A stretch of 64,000 nt of DNA, from the NCBI RefSeq assembly GCF_036231945.1, contig NZ_CP109599.1:2512501-2576500 (forward strand), given 5' to 3'. The DNA comes from Streptomyces sp. NBC_01429. Its GTDB lineage: Bacteria > Actinomycetota > Actinomycetes > Streptomycetales > Streptomycetaceae. Below, one piece after another: positions 7,100-14,936 of the stretch (position 1 is the stretch's first letter; each line of letters starts with the position of its first letter). The position numbers and the translations under genes are program-made. The notes beneath the pieces are model-generated. The model was not told the origin of the DNA. It saw only the letters and a list, made by a program, of their open reading frames with translations, and did not search any database.

Positions 7100-8248
7100 A
7101 TGCATCCGATGGTGAAGCCCGCGCTGCGGCGCGCCTGGCGGGAGCGGCAGACCGTGCAGTTCGGGGTCACCCCCGCGCACGCGGTGCTGGTGGGTCCGGT
7201 CGATACGGCGACAGGCGCTTTTCTGGAGCTGCTGAACGGGACGCGCGGACTGCCGCTGCTGCGGGAGGAGGCCCGCGCGATGGGGCTGCCGGACGGCCGG
7301 GCGGACGCGCTGGTGCGGCGGCTGACGGCGGCGGGGGTGATCGACGACATGGGCGCGGGCGGCGCGGCGGCCGAGGCGTTGCGCGGGCGGACGGGGACCG
7401 TGGAGCGGCTGCGTCCGGATCTCGCCTCGCTCTCCGTCGTCCACCCGGAGCCCGGGGCGGGGATGCGGCTGCTGGCCGCGCGGCGGACGATGCGGGTCCA
7501 GGTCAGGGGTGCGGGACGGGTCGGGGCGGTCGTCGCTGCGGTGCTCGCCGCCGCCGGGGTGGGGCGGATCGATGTGCTGGACGGCGGGTGCGCGCGGGAA
7601 GGGGATGTGGCGCCCGGCGGGCTGCCGCCCGAGTCCGTCGGGGAGCGCAGGGACGCGGCGGCGGGGCGGCTGGTGCGGCGCTCGGCGCCGGGCCGGGCGC
7701 CGAGCGCGGCGGAGCACGCGCGGCCCGGGGAGGGACCGGAGCCGGGGCTCGCGCTGGTGATCGTGGCGCCGCGCGACGGGCTCGCGGCCTACGCGCCCGA
7801 CCCCCGGGCCGCCGAGCCCTGGATCGCCACCGGCACGCCCCATCTCTACGCGGGGGTGATCGAGGCCACGGGGCTCGTGGGGCCGCTGGTCCTGCCGGGG
7901 GGCACGGCGTGCGCGGGCTGTGTCGCGCGGACGAGGGCGGAGCGCGATCCGGGATGGCCGAGGATGCGGGCGCAGTGGGCCTCCGGCCGCCGGGCCACGC
8001 CCGTACCGGCGTGCGATCTGGGGCTGGCCACCGCGGTGGCGGGGCTGGCGGCGGCGCACGCCCTGTCGTTCCTGGACGGTGAGCTGCCGGCGAGTACCGG
8101 CACGCGATGGGAGGTGTCGCCGCCACTGCTGGAGTGGCATCCCGAGCACATCGCGCCGCATCCGGATTGCCGCTGCGGCGCTGCGGGGCATCAAGAAGGG
8201 GTGCGCGTCGCGGTGTCGGGGGCCGCGCAGGACACAATGGCGGGGTAG
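7100..8248 (+). CDS. ThiF/E1-like adenylyltransferase family protein
   Basis: 382 residues. The first 110 residues resemble the N-terminal domain found in actinobacterial ThiF-like proteins that resemble peptide-cyclase/heterocyclization partners. A Rossmann strand VRGAGRVGAVVAAVLAAAGVG follows, then VLDGG. Two cysteine pairs, CAGC near residue 269 and CRC near 356, match the structural zinc site of E1-like enzymes. The ATP-site residues of canonical ThiF (for example the Arg finger and the Q-R-Q motif seen in MoeZ) are not evident, so it may be a divergent or non-catalytic homologue. GGGGAG lies 6 bases before the ATG. It precedes the ABC1 kinase by 58 bases on the same strand. Confidence 0.75.
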   Translation: MHPMVKPALRRAWRERQTVQFGVTPAHAVLVGPVDTATGAFLELLNGTRGLPLLREEARAMGLPDGRADALVRRLTAAGVIDDMGAGGAAAEALRGRTGTVERLRPDLASLSVVHPEPGAGMRLLAARRTMRVQVRGAGRVGAVVAAVLAAAGVGRIDVLDGGCAREGDVAPGGLPPESVGERRDAAAGRLVRRSAPGRAPSAAEHARPGEGPEPGLALVIVAPRDGLAAYAPDPRAAEPWIATGTPHLYAGVIEATGLVGPLVLPGGTACAGCVARTRAERDPGWPRMRAQWASGRRATPVPACDLGLATAVAGLAAAHALSFLDGELPASTGTRWEVSPPLLEWHPEHIAPHPDCRCGAAGHQEGVRVAVSGAAQDTMAG

Positions 8249-8306
8249 CCGCCGTTAACCGGCTTGGTTGTCTGGGACTGGTCGCCGCACATCCGAGGAG
8301 GGGCCC

Positions 8307-9761
8307 ATGTCCGATCTTCCCCGTAAGGCGGTCACCCGCACCGCGAAGTTGGCCACGCTGCCGTTGGGCTTCGCGGGCCGGGCCACCTGGGGCCTGGGCA
8401 AGCGGATCGGCGGGAAGTCCGCCGAGATCGTCACCCGGGAGTTGCAGCAGCGCACCGCCGACCAGCTGTTCAAGGTCCTCGGGGAGCTGAAGGGCGGCGC
8501 CATGAAGTTCGGGCAGGCGCTGTCCGTCTTCGAGTCCGCGCTGCCGGAGGAGATCGCCGGGCCCTACCGGGCGGCGCTCACCAAACTCCAGGAGGCGGCC
8601 CCGCCCATGCCGACCCGCACGGTGCACGCGGTGCTGGCGGAGCGGCTGGGTGAGGAATGGCGCGACCTGTTCCTGGAGTTCGAGGACAAACCCTCGGCCG
8701 CCGCTTCGATCGGGCAGGTGCACCGGGCGGTCTGGCACGACGGGCGCGAGGTCGCGGTCAAGGTGCAGTACCCGGGGGCCGGGGAGGCGCTGCTCTCCGA
8801 CCTGACCCAGCTGAGCCGGTTCGCCAGGCTGCTCGGGCCGCTGATCCCCGGGATGGACATCAAGCCGCTGATCACCGAGTTGCGGGACCGGGTGTCCGAG
8901 GAGCTGGACTACGCCTTGGAGGCCGAGGCGCAGCGGGCGCACGCGGCGGAGTTCGCGGACGACCCGGATGTGGTGGTGCCGGATGTGGTGCACCAGGGCG
9001 AGCAGGTGCTGGTCACCGAGTGGATGGAGGGCGTGCCGCTGGCGGAGGTGATCTCCGGGGGGACGCCGGAGCAGCGGGACCGGGCGGGGCAGTTGCTGGC
9101 GCGGTTCCTGTTCTCGGGTCCGGCGCGCACCGGGCTGCTGCACGCGGATCCGCACCCGGGGAACTTCCGGCTGCTGCCGCCCGCGGCCGGTGCCGGGGAG
9201 GAGCCGGCGGCCGGCGTCGAGGTCGGGGCCGGGGGCGACGAGGGCGGCGAGGGCGCGTTCCGGCTCGGGGTGCTGGACTTCGGGACGGTGGACCGGTTGC
9301 CGGGCGGGCTGCCGGACATCATCGGGGAGGCGCTGCGGACGGCCTTGGAGGGCGACGCCCAGTCGGTGTACGACCGGCTGTGCGAGGAGGGCTTCGTCAA
9401 GGGCTCCATCGACCTCGACCCGGACGCGGTGCTGGAGTATCTGCTGCCGATCATCGAGCCGACTGCGGTGGAGGAGTTCACCTTCACCCGGAGCTGGATG
9501 CGTGAGCAGGCCACCCGGATCGCCGATCCGCGCTCCCCCGCGCATCAGCTGGGCAAGCAGCTGAATCTGCCCCCGTCGTATCTGCTGATCCACCGGGTCA
9601 CGCTGAGCACGATCGGTGTGCTGTGCCAGCTGAACGCGACGGTGGGGCTCCGGGAGGAGCTGACGTCGTGGCTGCCCGGGTTCCTGCCGGGGCCGGGGCC
9701 GGAGCCTGAGCCGGAGGACACGGGAGCCGGCGGCGGGGCCGCGATCGAGGCGGACGCCTGA
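8307..9761 (+). CDS. ABC1/UbiB-type atypical protein kinase
   Basis: 484 residues with all family marks: the KxGQ motif (AMKFGQALSVFESALPEE, about residue 65-80), the Ala-rich ATP loop AAASIGQVHRA, VAVKVQYPG with the ion-pair Lys, LLHADPHPGNFRLL (catalytic Asp and Asn) and LDFG. ABC1 kinases act as ATPases or lipid/quinone-related kinases (UbiB, COQ8). The ATG with GGAGGGG upstream was preferred over an in-frame start at 8268. A 35-residue Gly/Ala/Glu-rich insertion (AGAGEEPAAGVEVGAGGDEGG region) lies between the HPGN and DFG motifs. Mycobacteria have this gene next to whiB7 too. A strong terminator follows. Confidence 0.93.
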   Translation: MSDLPRKAVTRTAKLATLPLGFAGRATWGLGKRIGGKSAEIVTRELQQRTADQLFKVLGELKGGAMKFGQALSVFESALPEEIAGPYRAALTKLQEAAPPMPTRTVHAVLAERLGEEWRDLFLEFEDKPSAAASIGQVHRAVWHDGREVAVKVQYPGAGEALLSDLTQLSRFARLLGPLIPGMDIKPLITELRDRVSEELDYALEAEAQRAHAAEFADDPDVVVPDVVHQGEQVLVTEWMEGVPLAEVISGGTPEQRDRAGQLLARFLFSGPARTGLLHADPHPGNFRLLPPAAGAGEEPAAGVEVGAGGDEGGEGAFRLGVLDFGTVDRLPGGLPDIIGEALRTALEGDAQSVYDRLCEEGFVKGSIDLDPDAVLEYLLPIIEPTAVEEFTFTRSWMREQATRIADPRSPAHQLGKQLNLPPSYLLIHRVTLSTIGVLCQLNATVGLREELTSWLPGFLPGPGPEPEPEDTGAGGGAAIEADA

Positions 9762-9765
9762 ACGG

Positions 9766-9803
9766 CCCGGCGGGGCCGGTCCTTGCGGACCGGCCCCGCC
9801 GGG
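9766..9803. terminator. Bidirectional terminator hairpin
   Basis: Perfect 17-bp GC-rich stem with a TTGC loop, starting 5 bases after the ABC1 kinase stop and facing the leftward wblC operon. No U-tract. Confidence 0.75.
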
Positions 9804-9838
9804 TACAGCGACGGTGGTGACACCGCGCGCCTGAACTT

Positions 9839-10162
9839 CTACTGCATGACGGCCATGGCCAGCGCGCGACGGGCGCGCATGGAGACGCGCTCGGCGCGGC
9901 GCTGCATGCGCCGGGCGGAGACCAGGCGCATGGCCCGGCGCTCCACCGCGGCTTCCCGCAGGCGTTCGTTCATATGCGCGCGAGCCAGGGCTTCTGGAAT
10001 GAGTTGCATCTCGCGGGTCCTGTTCTGACGCGATGCGTTCGCGCCCATGGTGCTGACAACTGGGGTGGCGGAGCCTGACGGCTCGCGCGTGGAAGAGGTC
10101 ATCGGAGCCTGCTTCTGGGGATCGTGCGTGTAGGGGCGATCGATGGTTCCGGAGACGTTCAT
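9839..10162 (-). CDS. Small Arg-rich protein translationally coupled to wblC
   Basis: 107 residues if started at the ATG that overlaps the wblC stop (ATGA). An internal ATG at 10102 would give 87 residues and is also plausible. The second half is an amphipathic, Arg-rich helix (ERLREAAVERRAMRLVSARRMQRRAERVSMRARRALA, broken across motifs), which suggests nucleic-acid or ribosome binding, though this is inference. No known domain recognised. Four-base overlap with wblC implies it shares that gene's antibiotic-induced transcription, making it a candidate accessory gene of the WblC response. Confidence 0.7.
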   Translation of the reverse strand: MNVSGTIDRPYTHDPQKQAPMTSSTREPSGSATPVVSTMGANASRQNRTREMQLIPEALARAHMNERLREAAVERRAMRLVSARRMQRRAERVSMRARRALAMAVMQ

Positions 10163-10527
10163 GCCGCGACCGGGTTCTTGCGCGGACGTCCACGGGGACG
10201 CTTCCGGGCCACGACCACGCCCTGGACGAACAGCTCGCCGCCCCAGACGCCCCACGGCTCGCGCCGCTCCTTGGCGCCGGCGAGGCACGCCTCGATCAGC
10301 GGGCAGGTGCGGCAGAGGGTCTTGGCGTACTCGACGTCGGCCGGGGACTCCGCGAAGAAGACCTCCGGGTCGTAGGCACGGCAGGGGACGGGTACGCCGA
10401 GGTTCTCGATGGCGTCGTCGAGCGCGGTGAGCGCGGTGAGGGGGGTCAAGGTGGAGTCCTCCGTGGGCACGGGCGGGGAGTTCGTTTCGGAAGGCGGTGC
10501 GGACGTGGCGTGCGCTTCGAGTTGCAC
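10159..10527 (-). CDS. wblC: WhiB-family iron-sulfur regulator WblC (WhiB7 orthologue)
   Basis: 122 residues. Four [4Fe-4S]-ligand cysteines at 49, 72, 75 and 81 (PCR...LCRTCPLIEAC), the GVWGG turn at 93-97 that contacts the principal sigma factor, and a C-terminal AT-hook RGRPRK at 112-117, which together define the WhiB7/WblC subclass. WblC/WhiB7 activates intrinsic resistance genes against ribosome-targeting antibiotics by binding sigma region 4 and an AT-rich element next to the -35. The GTG start giving the conserved QLEAH N-terminus was chosen; GAGGA is 10-11 bases upstream. Preceded by a long leader with an ORF and intrinsic terminator. Expected to be autoregulated and attenuation-controlled. 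Confidence 0.95.
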   Translation of the reverse strand: MQLEAHATSAPPSETNSPPVPTEDSTLTPLTALTALDDAIENLGVPVPCRAYDPEVFFAESPADVEYAKTLCRTCPLIEACLAGAKERREPWGVWGGELFVQGVVVARKRPRGRPRKNPVAA

Positions 10528-10630
10528 GGCGGTGTCTTCCTCGTCTGGTCGGTCCGGCCTGTTGGCCGGTGTCTGCTGGTACCGGGTGTTGCTTGCCCGG
10601 AGGCCCCTTCTCGCCGTCCGCCCCGTTCGG

Positions 10631-10675
10631 GACAAACAAAAGGGCCGCGGATCCCGGGTGGGGTTCCGCGGCCCT
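10631..10675 (-). terminator. Intrinsic terminator (attenuator) in the wblC leader
   Basis: On the minus strand AGGGCCGCGGA pairs perfectly with TCCGCGGCCCT (11 bp, 13-base loop) and is followed at once by TTTTGTTTGT, a real U-rich tract that is unusual in this genome. It starts 24 bases after the stop of the upstream ORF and ends about 100 bases before the wblC start. This matches the ribosome-mediated attenuation described for whiB7/wblC leaders. Confidence 0.85.
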
Positions 10676-10698
10676 GAAGGCGCCTGCCTGATGGTGAA

Positions 10699-11037
10699 TC
10701 AGGCTGGATCACTCCAGGGTTCGAGCCCACGGAAGGCCCACATCGTGTGATGCTGCGTCTGCTTCTTTGCCTCGGCACCGGTCGCCGCAAAGGCATAGGC
10801 CGTGGCCTGTGCCGCCGCTACTCCTGCTTCCGGTGCCTTGGTCGGTCGCTCATTGCTCTCCAGGACCGGACGCTCCCGGACGGGGAGAGCCGACAGATCC
10901 ACGGGACGGGCGGCAAGGGAGCCGGACAGTCCGCTGGCAATGAGTTCGGAACGGGAGGCGCCGAGCGAGCAGGCGGAGACGACCGAGAGACCGGTCATTT
11001 TCTCGGGGCTGGTGAAGCCTGTGTTGATGCTGATCAC
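10699..11037 (-). CDS. Upstream ORF in the wblC leader (112 aa)
   Basis: GTG start preceded by GAGAGGAGG with an 8-base gap, so it is very likely translated. The product begins with ISINTGFTSPEKM and SVVSACSLGASRSELIASGL, continues Ala/Glu-rich (VAAAQATAYAFAATGAEAK) and ends AFRGLEPWSDPA; no domain is recognised. Its stop lies 24 bases before the attenuator stem, and bases 10727-10734 near its 3' end can pair with the ascending arm of that stem. It is therefore best read as a regulatory ORF whose translation state decides read-through into wblC, although the peptide may also have a function. Confidence 0.8.
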   Translation of the reverse strand: MISINTGFTSPEKMTGLSVVSACSLGASRSELIASGLSGSLAARPVDLSALPVRERPVLESNERPTKAPEAGVAAAQATAYAFAATGAEAKKQTQHHTMWAFRGLEPWSDPA

Positions 11038-11164
11038 TGGAATCGCCTCCTCTCGGCGTCTCGAAGACCGGCCTGAGCCAGTCGTACGTATATGGACAAG
11101 TACAGCTGAGATAAGTAGAGCACGGGACAGGGGCTTCGGAGAAGCCGCCGTTTCCGTGGTTAAG

Positions 11165-11204
11165 AACCTATGGGGATTCGCGGGGCGGGCGCAAACTATT
11201 TTTT
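11165..11204 (-). promoter_or_regulatory. Candidate WblC-autoregulated promoter of the wblC operon
   Basis: On the minus strand: -35 TTGCGC (11189-11194), 18-bp spacer, -10 TAGGTT (11165-11170). AAAAAATAGTT lies immediately upstream of the -35, the AT-rich box recognised by WhiB7/WblC AT-hook proteins. It falls just beyond the uvrD2 stop and would give a leader of roughly 630 bases before wblC. Confidence 0.65.
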
Positions 11205-11217
11205 CGCCGCGTTCGCA

Positions 11218-13425
11218 TCAGCTGTCCGTATTATCCCCGGCAAGGTCCTCACCTGCGCAGATCGCCAGCACATCCGCGCCGAAGCGGTCAAGTTTCCGGA
11301 CGCCGACGCCGGAGATCATGGTCAGCTCTCCCTCGGTGCCCGGCACCGCCTCGGCGATCGCCATCAACGTCTTGTCGGTGAAGACACAGAAGGCGGGCTG
11401 GCCGATGCGCTCCGCCTGGTCGGCGCGCCAGTCGCGCAGCCGCCCGTACAGCGCCTCGTCCATGTCCGACGGGCACTCCTCGCAGCGCATGAGCTTCATC
11501 TCGCCCGCGTCGGTGAGCGTCTTGCGGCACACCCGGCAGCGCGCGGGGGCCCGCTGCTTGCGCCGGGCCGCGCCGCCGCGCTCGACGGATCCGCCCGCGC
11601 CCGGCCCCGCGCCCCGCGCGCCGGGGGCCGTGGAGCCCGGCCGGAGCCCGTTCAGGAAGCGGGTGGGCCGCCGGGAGGCCCGGCCCCCCGGGGAGCGTGA
11701 GAGCGCCCAGGAGAGGGAGAGATGGAGCCTCGCCCTGGTCACCCCCACGTAGAGGAGCCGTCGCTCCTCCTCGATCTGCTCATCGGTCTTGGCGTAGGTG
11801 ATCGGCATCATGCCCTCGGTGAGGCCCACCAGGAACACCGCTTCCCACTCCAGGCCCTTCGCCGCGTGGAACGAGGCGAGCGTGACGCCCTGCACGGTGG
11901 GCGCGTGCTGCGCGGCGGCGCGCTCGTCCAGCTCGGCCACCAGATCGGCGAGCGTGGCCGTCGGCTTCGCCCGCACGAAGTCCTCGGCGAGCCTGACCAG
12001 GGCGGCCAGCGACTCCCAGCGGTCCCGGACGGCGCCCGAGCCCGCCGGCGGCTCGGTGGTCCAGCCCTTGGTGGAGAGCACCGCGCGCACCTGCGAGGGC
12101 AGCTCCACGACATCGTCGAGCAGCGCGTCGTTCCCCCCGAAGCGGGCGGCGCCCCGCAGCGCGGCGCCCGCTTCCCGCACCTCCTGGCGCTCGAAGAACC
12201 GCTCGGCGCCCCGCAGCTGGTACGGGACGCCAGCGTCGGCCAAGGCCTGTTCGTAGACCTCCGACTGCGCGTTGATCCGGTAGAGGACGGCGATCTCGCC
12301 GGCCGGGACGCCGGCGGCGACCAGATCGCGGACGCGGCGGGCGGTGCCCTCGGCCTCGCTGGGCTCGTCCGCGTACTCCGTGCAGACCGGCTCGGGGCCC
12401 GGGTCGCGCTGCGAGACCAGTTCCAGCCGGTGCTCGGCGGCCCGGCCACGCGCCTGGTTCAGCAGGCCGTTGGCCAGATGGACGACCTGCGGGGTGGACC
12501 GGTAGTCGCGGACCAGCTTCACGACCGTCGCCCCCGGGTGCCGGGCGCGGAAGTTCAGCAGGTGGTCCGGGGTGGCGCCGGTGAAGGAGAAGATCGTCTG
12601 GCTGGCGTCACCGACGACGCACAGGCTCTCCCGCTCCCCCAGCCACAGGTCGAGCAGCCGCTGCTGGAGCGGGCTGACGTCCTGGTACTCGTCCACCACG
12701 AAGTGCTGGTACTGCCGGCGCACATGGTCTGCGATGTCGTGCCGGTCCTGGAGGATGCCGACCGTCAGCAGCAGCACGTCCTCGAAGTCGATCACCGAGC
12801 GCTCGCGCTTCAGCTGCTCGTACATCCCGTAGACCTGGCCGATCTCCGCCGGGTCACGGGGCGCCTCGCGCACGGACTTGGCCACGGCCGCCGGATAGTC
12901 GGCGGGCACGGTCTGGGTGATCTTCGCCCACTCGATCTCGCCGGTCACGTCCCGCAGCTCATTGCGGTCGAGCCGGATCCGGCAGCGGGCGGCGGCCTCG
13001 GCGACCAGCTGGACCTTGCGGTCCAGCAGCCTCGGCAGCTCACCGCCGACCGCCTTCGGCCAGAAGAACTGGAGCTGGCGCAGCGCCGCCGAGTGGAACG
13101 TGCGCGCCTGGACGCCGCCCGCGCCGAGCTGGCGCAGCCGCCCGCGCATCTCGCCCGCCGCGCGGTTGGTGAACGTGACGGCCAGCACACTGCCGGGCTG
13201 GAGTATCCCCGCCCGCACCCCGTACGCGATCCGGTGCGTGATGGCGCGCGTCTTGCCCGTGCCGGCCCCCGCCAGCACGCACACCGGCCCGTGCAGGGCC
13301 GTCGCCACCTCGCGCTGCTCCGGGTCGAGCCCGTCGAGCACCGCGTCGGCATCGCGTGGCGGCGTCACGATCTGGCCGCCGCCGGATTCCTGCGGGAAGA
13401 GTGGGGAGTACGTTGCTGCTGTCAC
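11218..13425 (-). CDS. uvrD2: ATP-dependent DNA helicase UvrD2 (SF1A, HRDC domain)
   Basis: About 735 residues. Superfamily 1A motifs: LAGAGTGKT (Walker A, residues 51-59), TFTNRAAGEM (Ia), FVVDEYQDVSPLQ (II), GDASQTIFSFTGA (III), VRDYRSTPQV (IV), TLASFHAAKGLEWEAVFL (V), LLYVGVTRARLHL (VI). A four-cysteine zinc-binding element (CRVC...CEEC) near residues 620-650 and a C-terminal HRDC domain (EAVPGTEGELTMISGVG) are the UvrD2 signature. It unwinds 3'-5' DNA in repair. The GTG start giving TAATYSPLF is preferred; longer frames lack support. Divergent from mycoredoxin and upstream of the wblC promoter. Confidence 0.93.
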   Translation of the reverse strand: MTAATYSPLFPQESGGGQIVTPPRDADAVLDGLDPEQREVATALHGPVCVLAGAGTGKTRAITHRIAYGVRAGILQPGSVLAVTFTNRAAGEMRGRLRQLGAGGVQARTFHSAALRQLQFFWPKAVGGELPRLLDRKVQLVAEAAARCRIRLDRNELRDVTGEIEWAKITQTVPADYPAAVAKSVREAPRDPAEIGQVYGMYEQLKRERSVIDFEDVLLLTVGILQDRHDIADHVRRQYQHFVVDEYQDVSPLQQRLLDLWLGERESLCVVGDASQTIFSFTGATPDHLLNFRARHPGATVVKLVRDYRSTPQVVHLANGLLNQARGRAAEHRLELVSQRDPGPEPVCTEYADEPSEAEGTARRVRDLVAAGVPAGEIAVLYRINAQSEVYEQALADAGVPYQLRGAERFFERQEVREAGAALRGAARFGGNDALLDDVVELPSQVRAVLSTKGWTTEPPAGSGAVRDRWESLAALVRLAEDFVRAKPTATLADLVAELDERAAAQHAPTVQGVTLASFHAAKGLEWEAVFLVGLTEGMMPITYAKTDEQIEEERRLLYVGVTRARLHLSLSWALSRSPGGRASRRPTRFLNGLRPGSTAPGARGAGPGAGGSVERGGAARRKQRAPARCRVCRKTLTDAGEMKLMRCEECPSDMDEALYGRLRDWRADQAERIGQPAFCVFTDKTLMAIAEAVPGTEGELTMISGVGVRKLDRFGADVLAICAGEDLAGDNTDS

Positions 13426-13635
13426 CCCGCCATGCTGCCAGGTCGCCCGGGCCCCCCGGGAAAGTTGTCCACAGGGGAGGCGTGATGGTCGTACCAATCC
13501 CATCAACGGCCCGGGGTGTTGGCGCCCGGAACCGGGCCGGGAATGGTCGCCGGGTCACGTACGTTCGACAGAGGGCCAGCGGCGTACCGGTACGACGGAC
13601 GGCGCGTCCAGCGAGACAGAGGAGTGCGAGAGACC

Positions 13636-13878
13636 ATGCCGGGCACTGTGACGATGTACAGCACCACGTGGTGCGGATACTGCCGTCGGCTCAAGGGCCA
13701 GATGGACCGCGAGGGCATCGCGTACACGGAGATCAACATCGAGCACGACCCGGACTCGGCGGCCTTCGTCGAGAAGGCGAACGGCGGCAACCAGACCGTT
13801 CCGACCGTGCTCTTCCCCGACGGCTCGACGCTGACGAACCCCTCCCTGGCGCAGGTCAAGGAGAAGGTCGGCGCCTGA
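13636..13878 (+). CDS. Mycoredoxin (glutaredoxin-like, CGYC)
   Basis: 80 residues with a thioredoxin fold. The active site is WCGYC with cysteines 13 and 16, and TVPTVLF carries the cis-proline. Mycoredoxin-1 reduces mixed disulfides with mycothiol, the actinobacterial low-molecular-weight thiol. AGAGGAG lies about 14 bases upstream of the ATG, with GAGAG closer. In mycobacteria the same gene also lies between uvrD2 and nudC, which supports the call. Followed by a terminator facing nudC. Confidence 0.93.
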   Translation: MPGTVTMYSTTWCGYCRRLKGQMDREGIAYTEINIEHDPDSAAFVEKANGGNQTVPTVLFPDGSTLTNPSLAQVKEKVGA

Positions 13879-13895
13879 CGGCGCCCGCTGCCGCG

Positions 13896-13943
13896 AAGCC
13901 CCCGCCGGACCACCCGAACGCGAGGTGGTCAGGCGGGGGCTTT
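13896..13943. terminator. Bidirectional terminator
   Basis: AAGCCCCCGCC pairs with GGCGGGGGCTT, then one mismatch and a further GACCACC/GGTGGTC segment, loop of 8. It ends in TTT on the plus strand and separates convergent mycoredoxin and nudC. Confidence 0.75.
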
Positions 13944-13953
13944 CCCGTACGTC

Positions 13954-14898
13954 TCAGTTCTCGGGCTTCGGCAGGGGCTTGCCGTACCACAGCTCCACCA
14001 GGCGCGCGGCGATCGAGATGCCCGCCGGGGGCAGGATCTCGCCCGACTCGATCGCGGTGCGCAGGTCCTCCCGGGAGAACCAGCGGGCCTCCTCGATCTC
14101 CTCGCCGTCCACCGTGATCTCCGAGGAGGTGGCGCGCGCCATGAAGCCGAGCATCAGGCTGGACGGGAAGGGCCACGGCTGGCTGGCGACGTACTCGACG
14201 TCCCCGACCGAGACGCCCGCTTCCTCGAAGACCTCGCGGACCACGGACTGCTCGATCGACTCCCCGGGCTCCACGAACCCCGCGAGCGTGGAGAAGCGGC
14301 CCTCCGGCCAGTGGACCTGCCGGCCCAGCAGCGCGCGGTCCTGCTCGTCCGTGACCAGCATGATCACCGCGGGGTCGGTACGCGGGTAGTGCTCGGCCCC
14401 GCACGCCTGGCAGCGCCGGATATGGCCGGCCGCCGCGATCACCGTGCGCTCGCCGCAGCGGGAGCAGAAGCGGTGCAGCCGCTGCCAGTTCTCCAGCGCC
14501 ACCGCGTGCACCATCAGCCCCGCGTCGCGCGCGGAGAGCAGCAGTCCGGCCTCGCGCAGTCCGGCCGCACGCGCAGACTGGTCCATCCGTCCCGGCAGCG
14601 TGTCCTTCTGGAGCGCGAAGTAGCGGACCCCGGCCTCGTCCGTGCCGAGGAAGTAGCGGTGGGTCTCGGTGAGAGGCGCCTCGAAGGACGGGGTCATGAC
14701 CAGTTCGGTCCGCCCGTCCGGGGTGTCGTCGATCAGCGCCTGTCCGCCGGACACCACGAAGACGCGGGTCGTCGGGTGGCTCCAGGCCGCGGCCAGCCAC
14801 GCTTCGTCGAGACGGTGGTGCGCGGCCCGGTCGATGCCGCTGTGGGCGGTGAGGCCGATGGGTCGGTGTGCGGTGGCGTCACTGCTGAGGGTGCTCAC
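13954..14898 (-). CDS. nudC: NAD(+)/NADH diphosphatase (deNADding Nudix) NudC
   Basis: 314 residues. Central zinc ribbon CSRCG...CQACG (about residues 144-170), then DPAVIML, the Nudix box GFVEPGESIEQSVVREVFEEAGV and the NudC-specific SQPWPFPSSLM, which distinguishes NADH pyrophosphatases from other Nudix enzymes. It cleaves NADH to NMNH and AMP and may remove NAD caps from RNA. GTG start with GGAAG 7 bases upstream. It lies 38 bases after the M20 peptidase gene, at the end of the adnA-adnB-peptidase-nudC run. Confidence 0.95.
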   Translation of the reverse strand: MSTLSSDATAHRPIGLTAHSGIDRAAHHRLDEAWLAAAWSHPTTRVFVVSGGQALIDDTPDGRTELVMTPSFEAPLTETHRYFLGTDEAGVRYFALQKDTLPGRMDQSARAAGLREAGLLLSARDAGLMVHAVALENWQRLHRFCSRCGERTVIAAAGHIRRCQACGAEHYPRTDPAVIMLVTDEQDRALLGRQVHWPEGRFSTLAGFVEPGESIEQSVVREVFEEAGVSVGDVEYVASQPWPFPSSLMLGFMARATSSEITVDGEEIEEARWFSREDLRTAIESGEILPPAGISIAARLVELWYGKPLPKPEN

Positions 14899-14936
14899 AG
14901 GTAACTTCCAACTCCCCCGGGTGGGTCGGGTTTCGA

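Noticed and set aside
7100..8248. RiPP biosynthesis cluster suggested by the ThiF-like gene
   Set aside because: No YcaO, precursor peptide, dehydrogenase or transporter adjacent; the gene is part of the conserved block near the ABC1 kinase.
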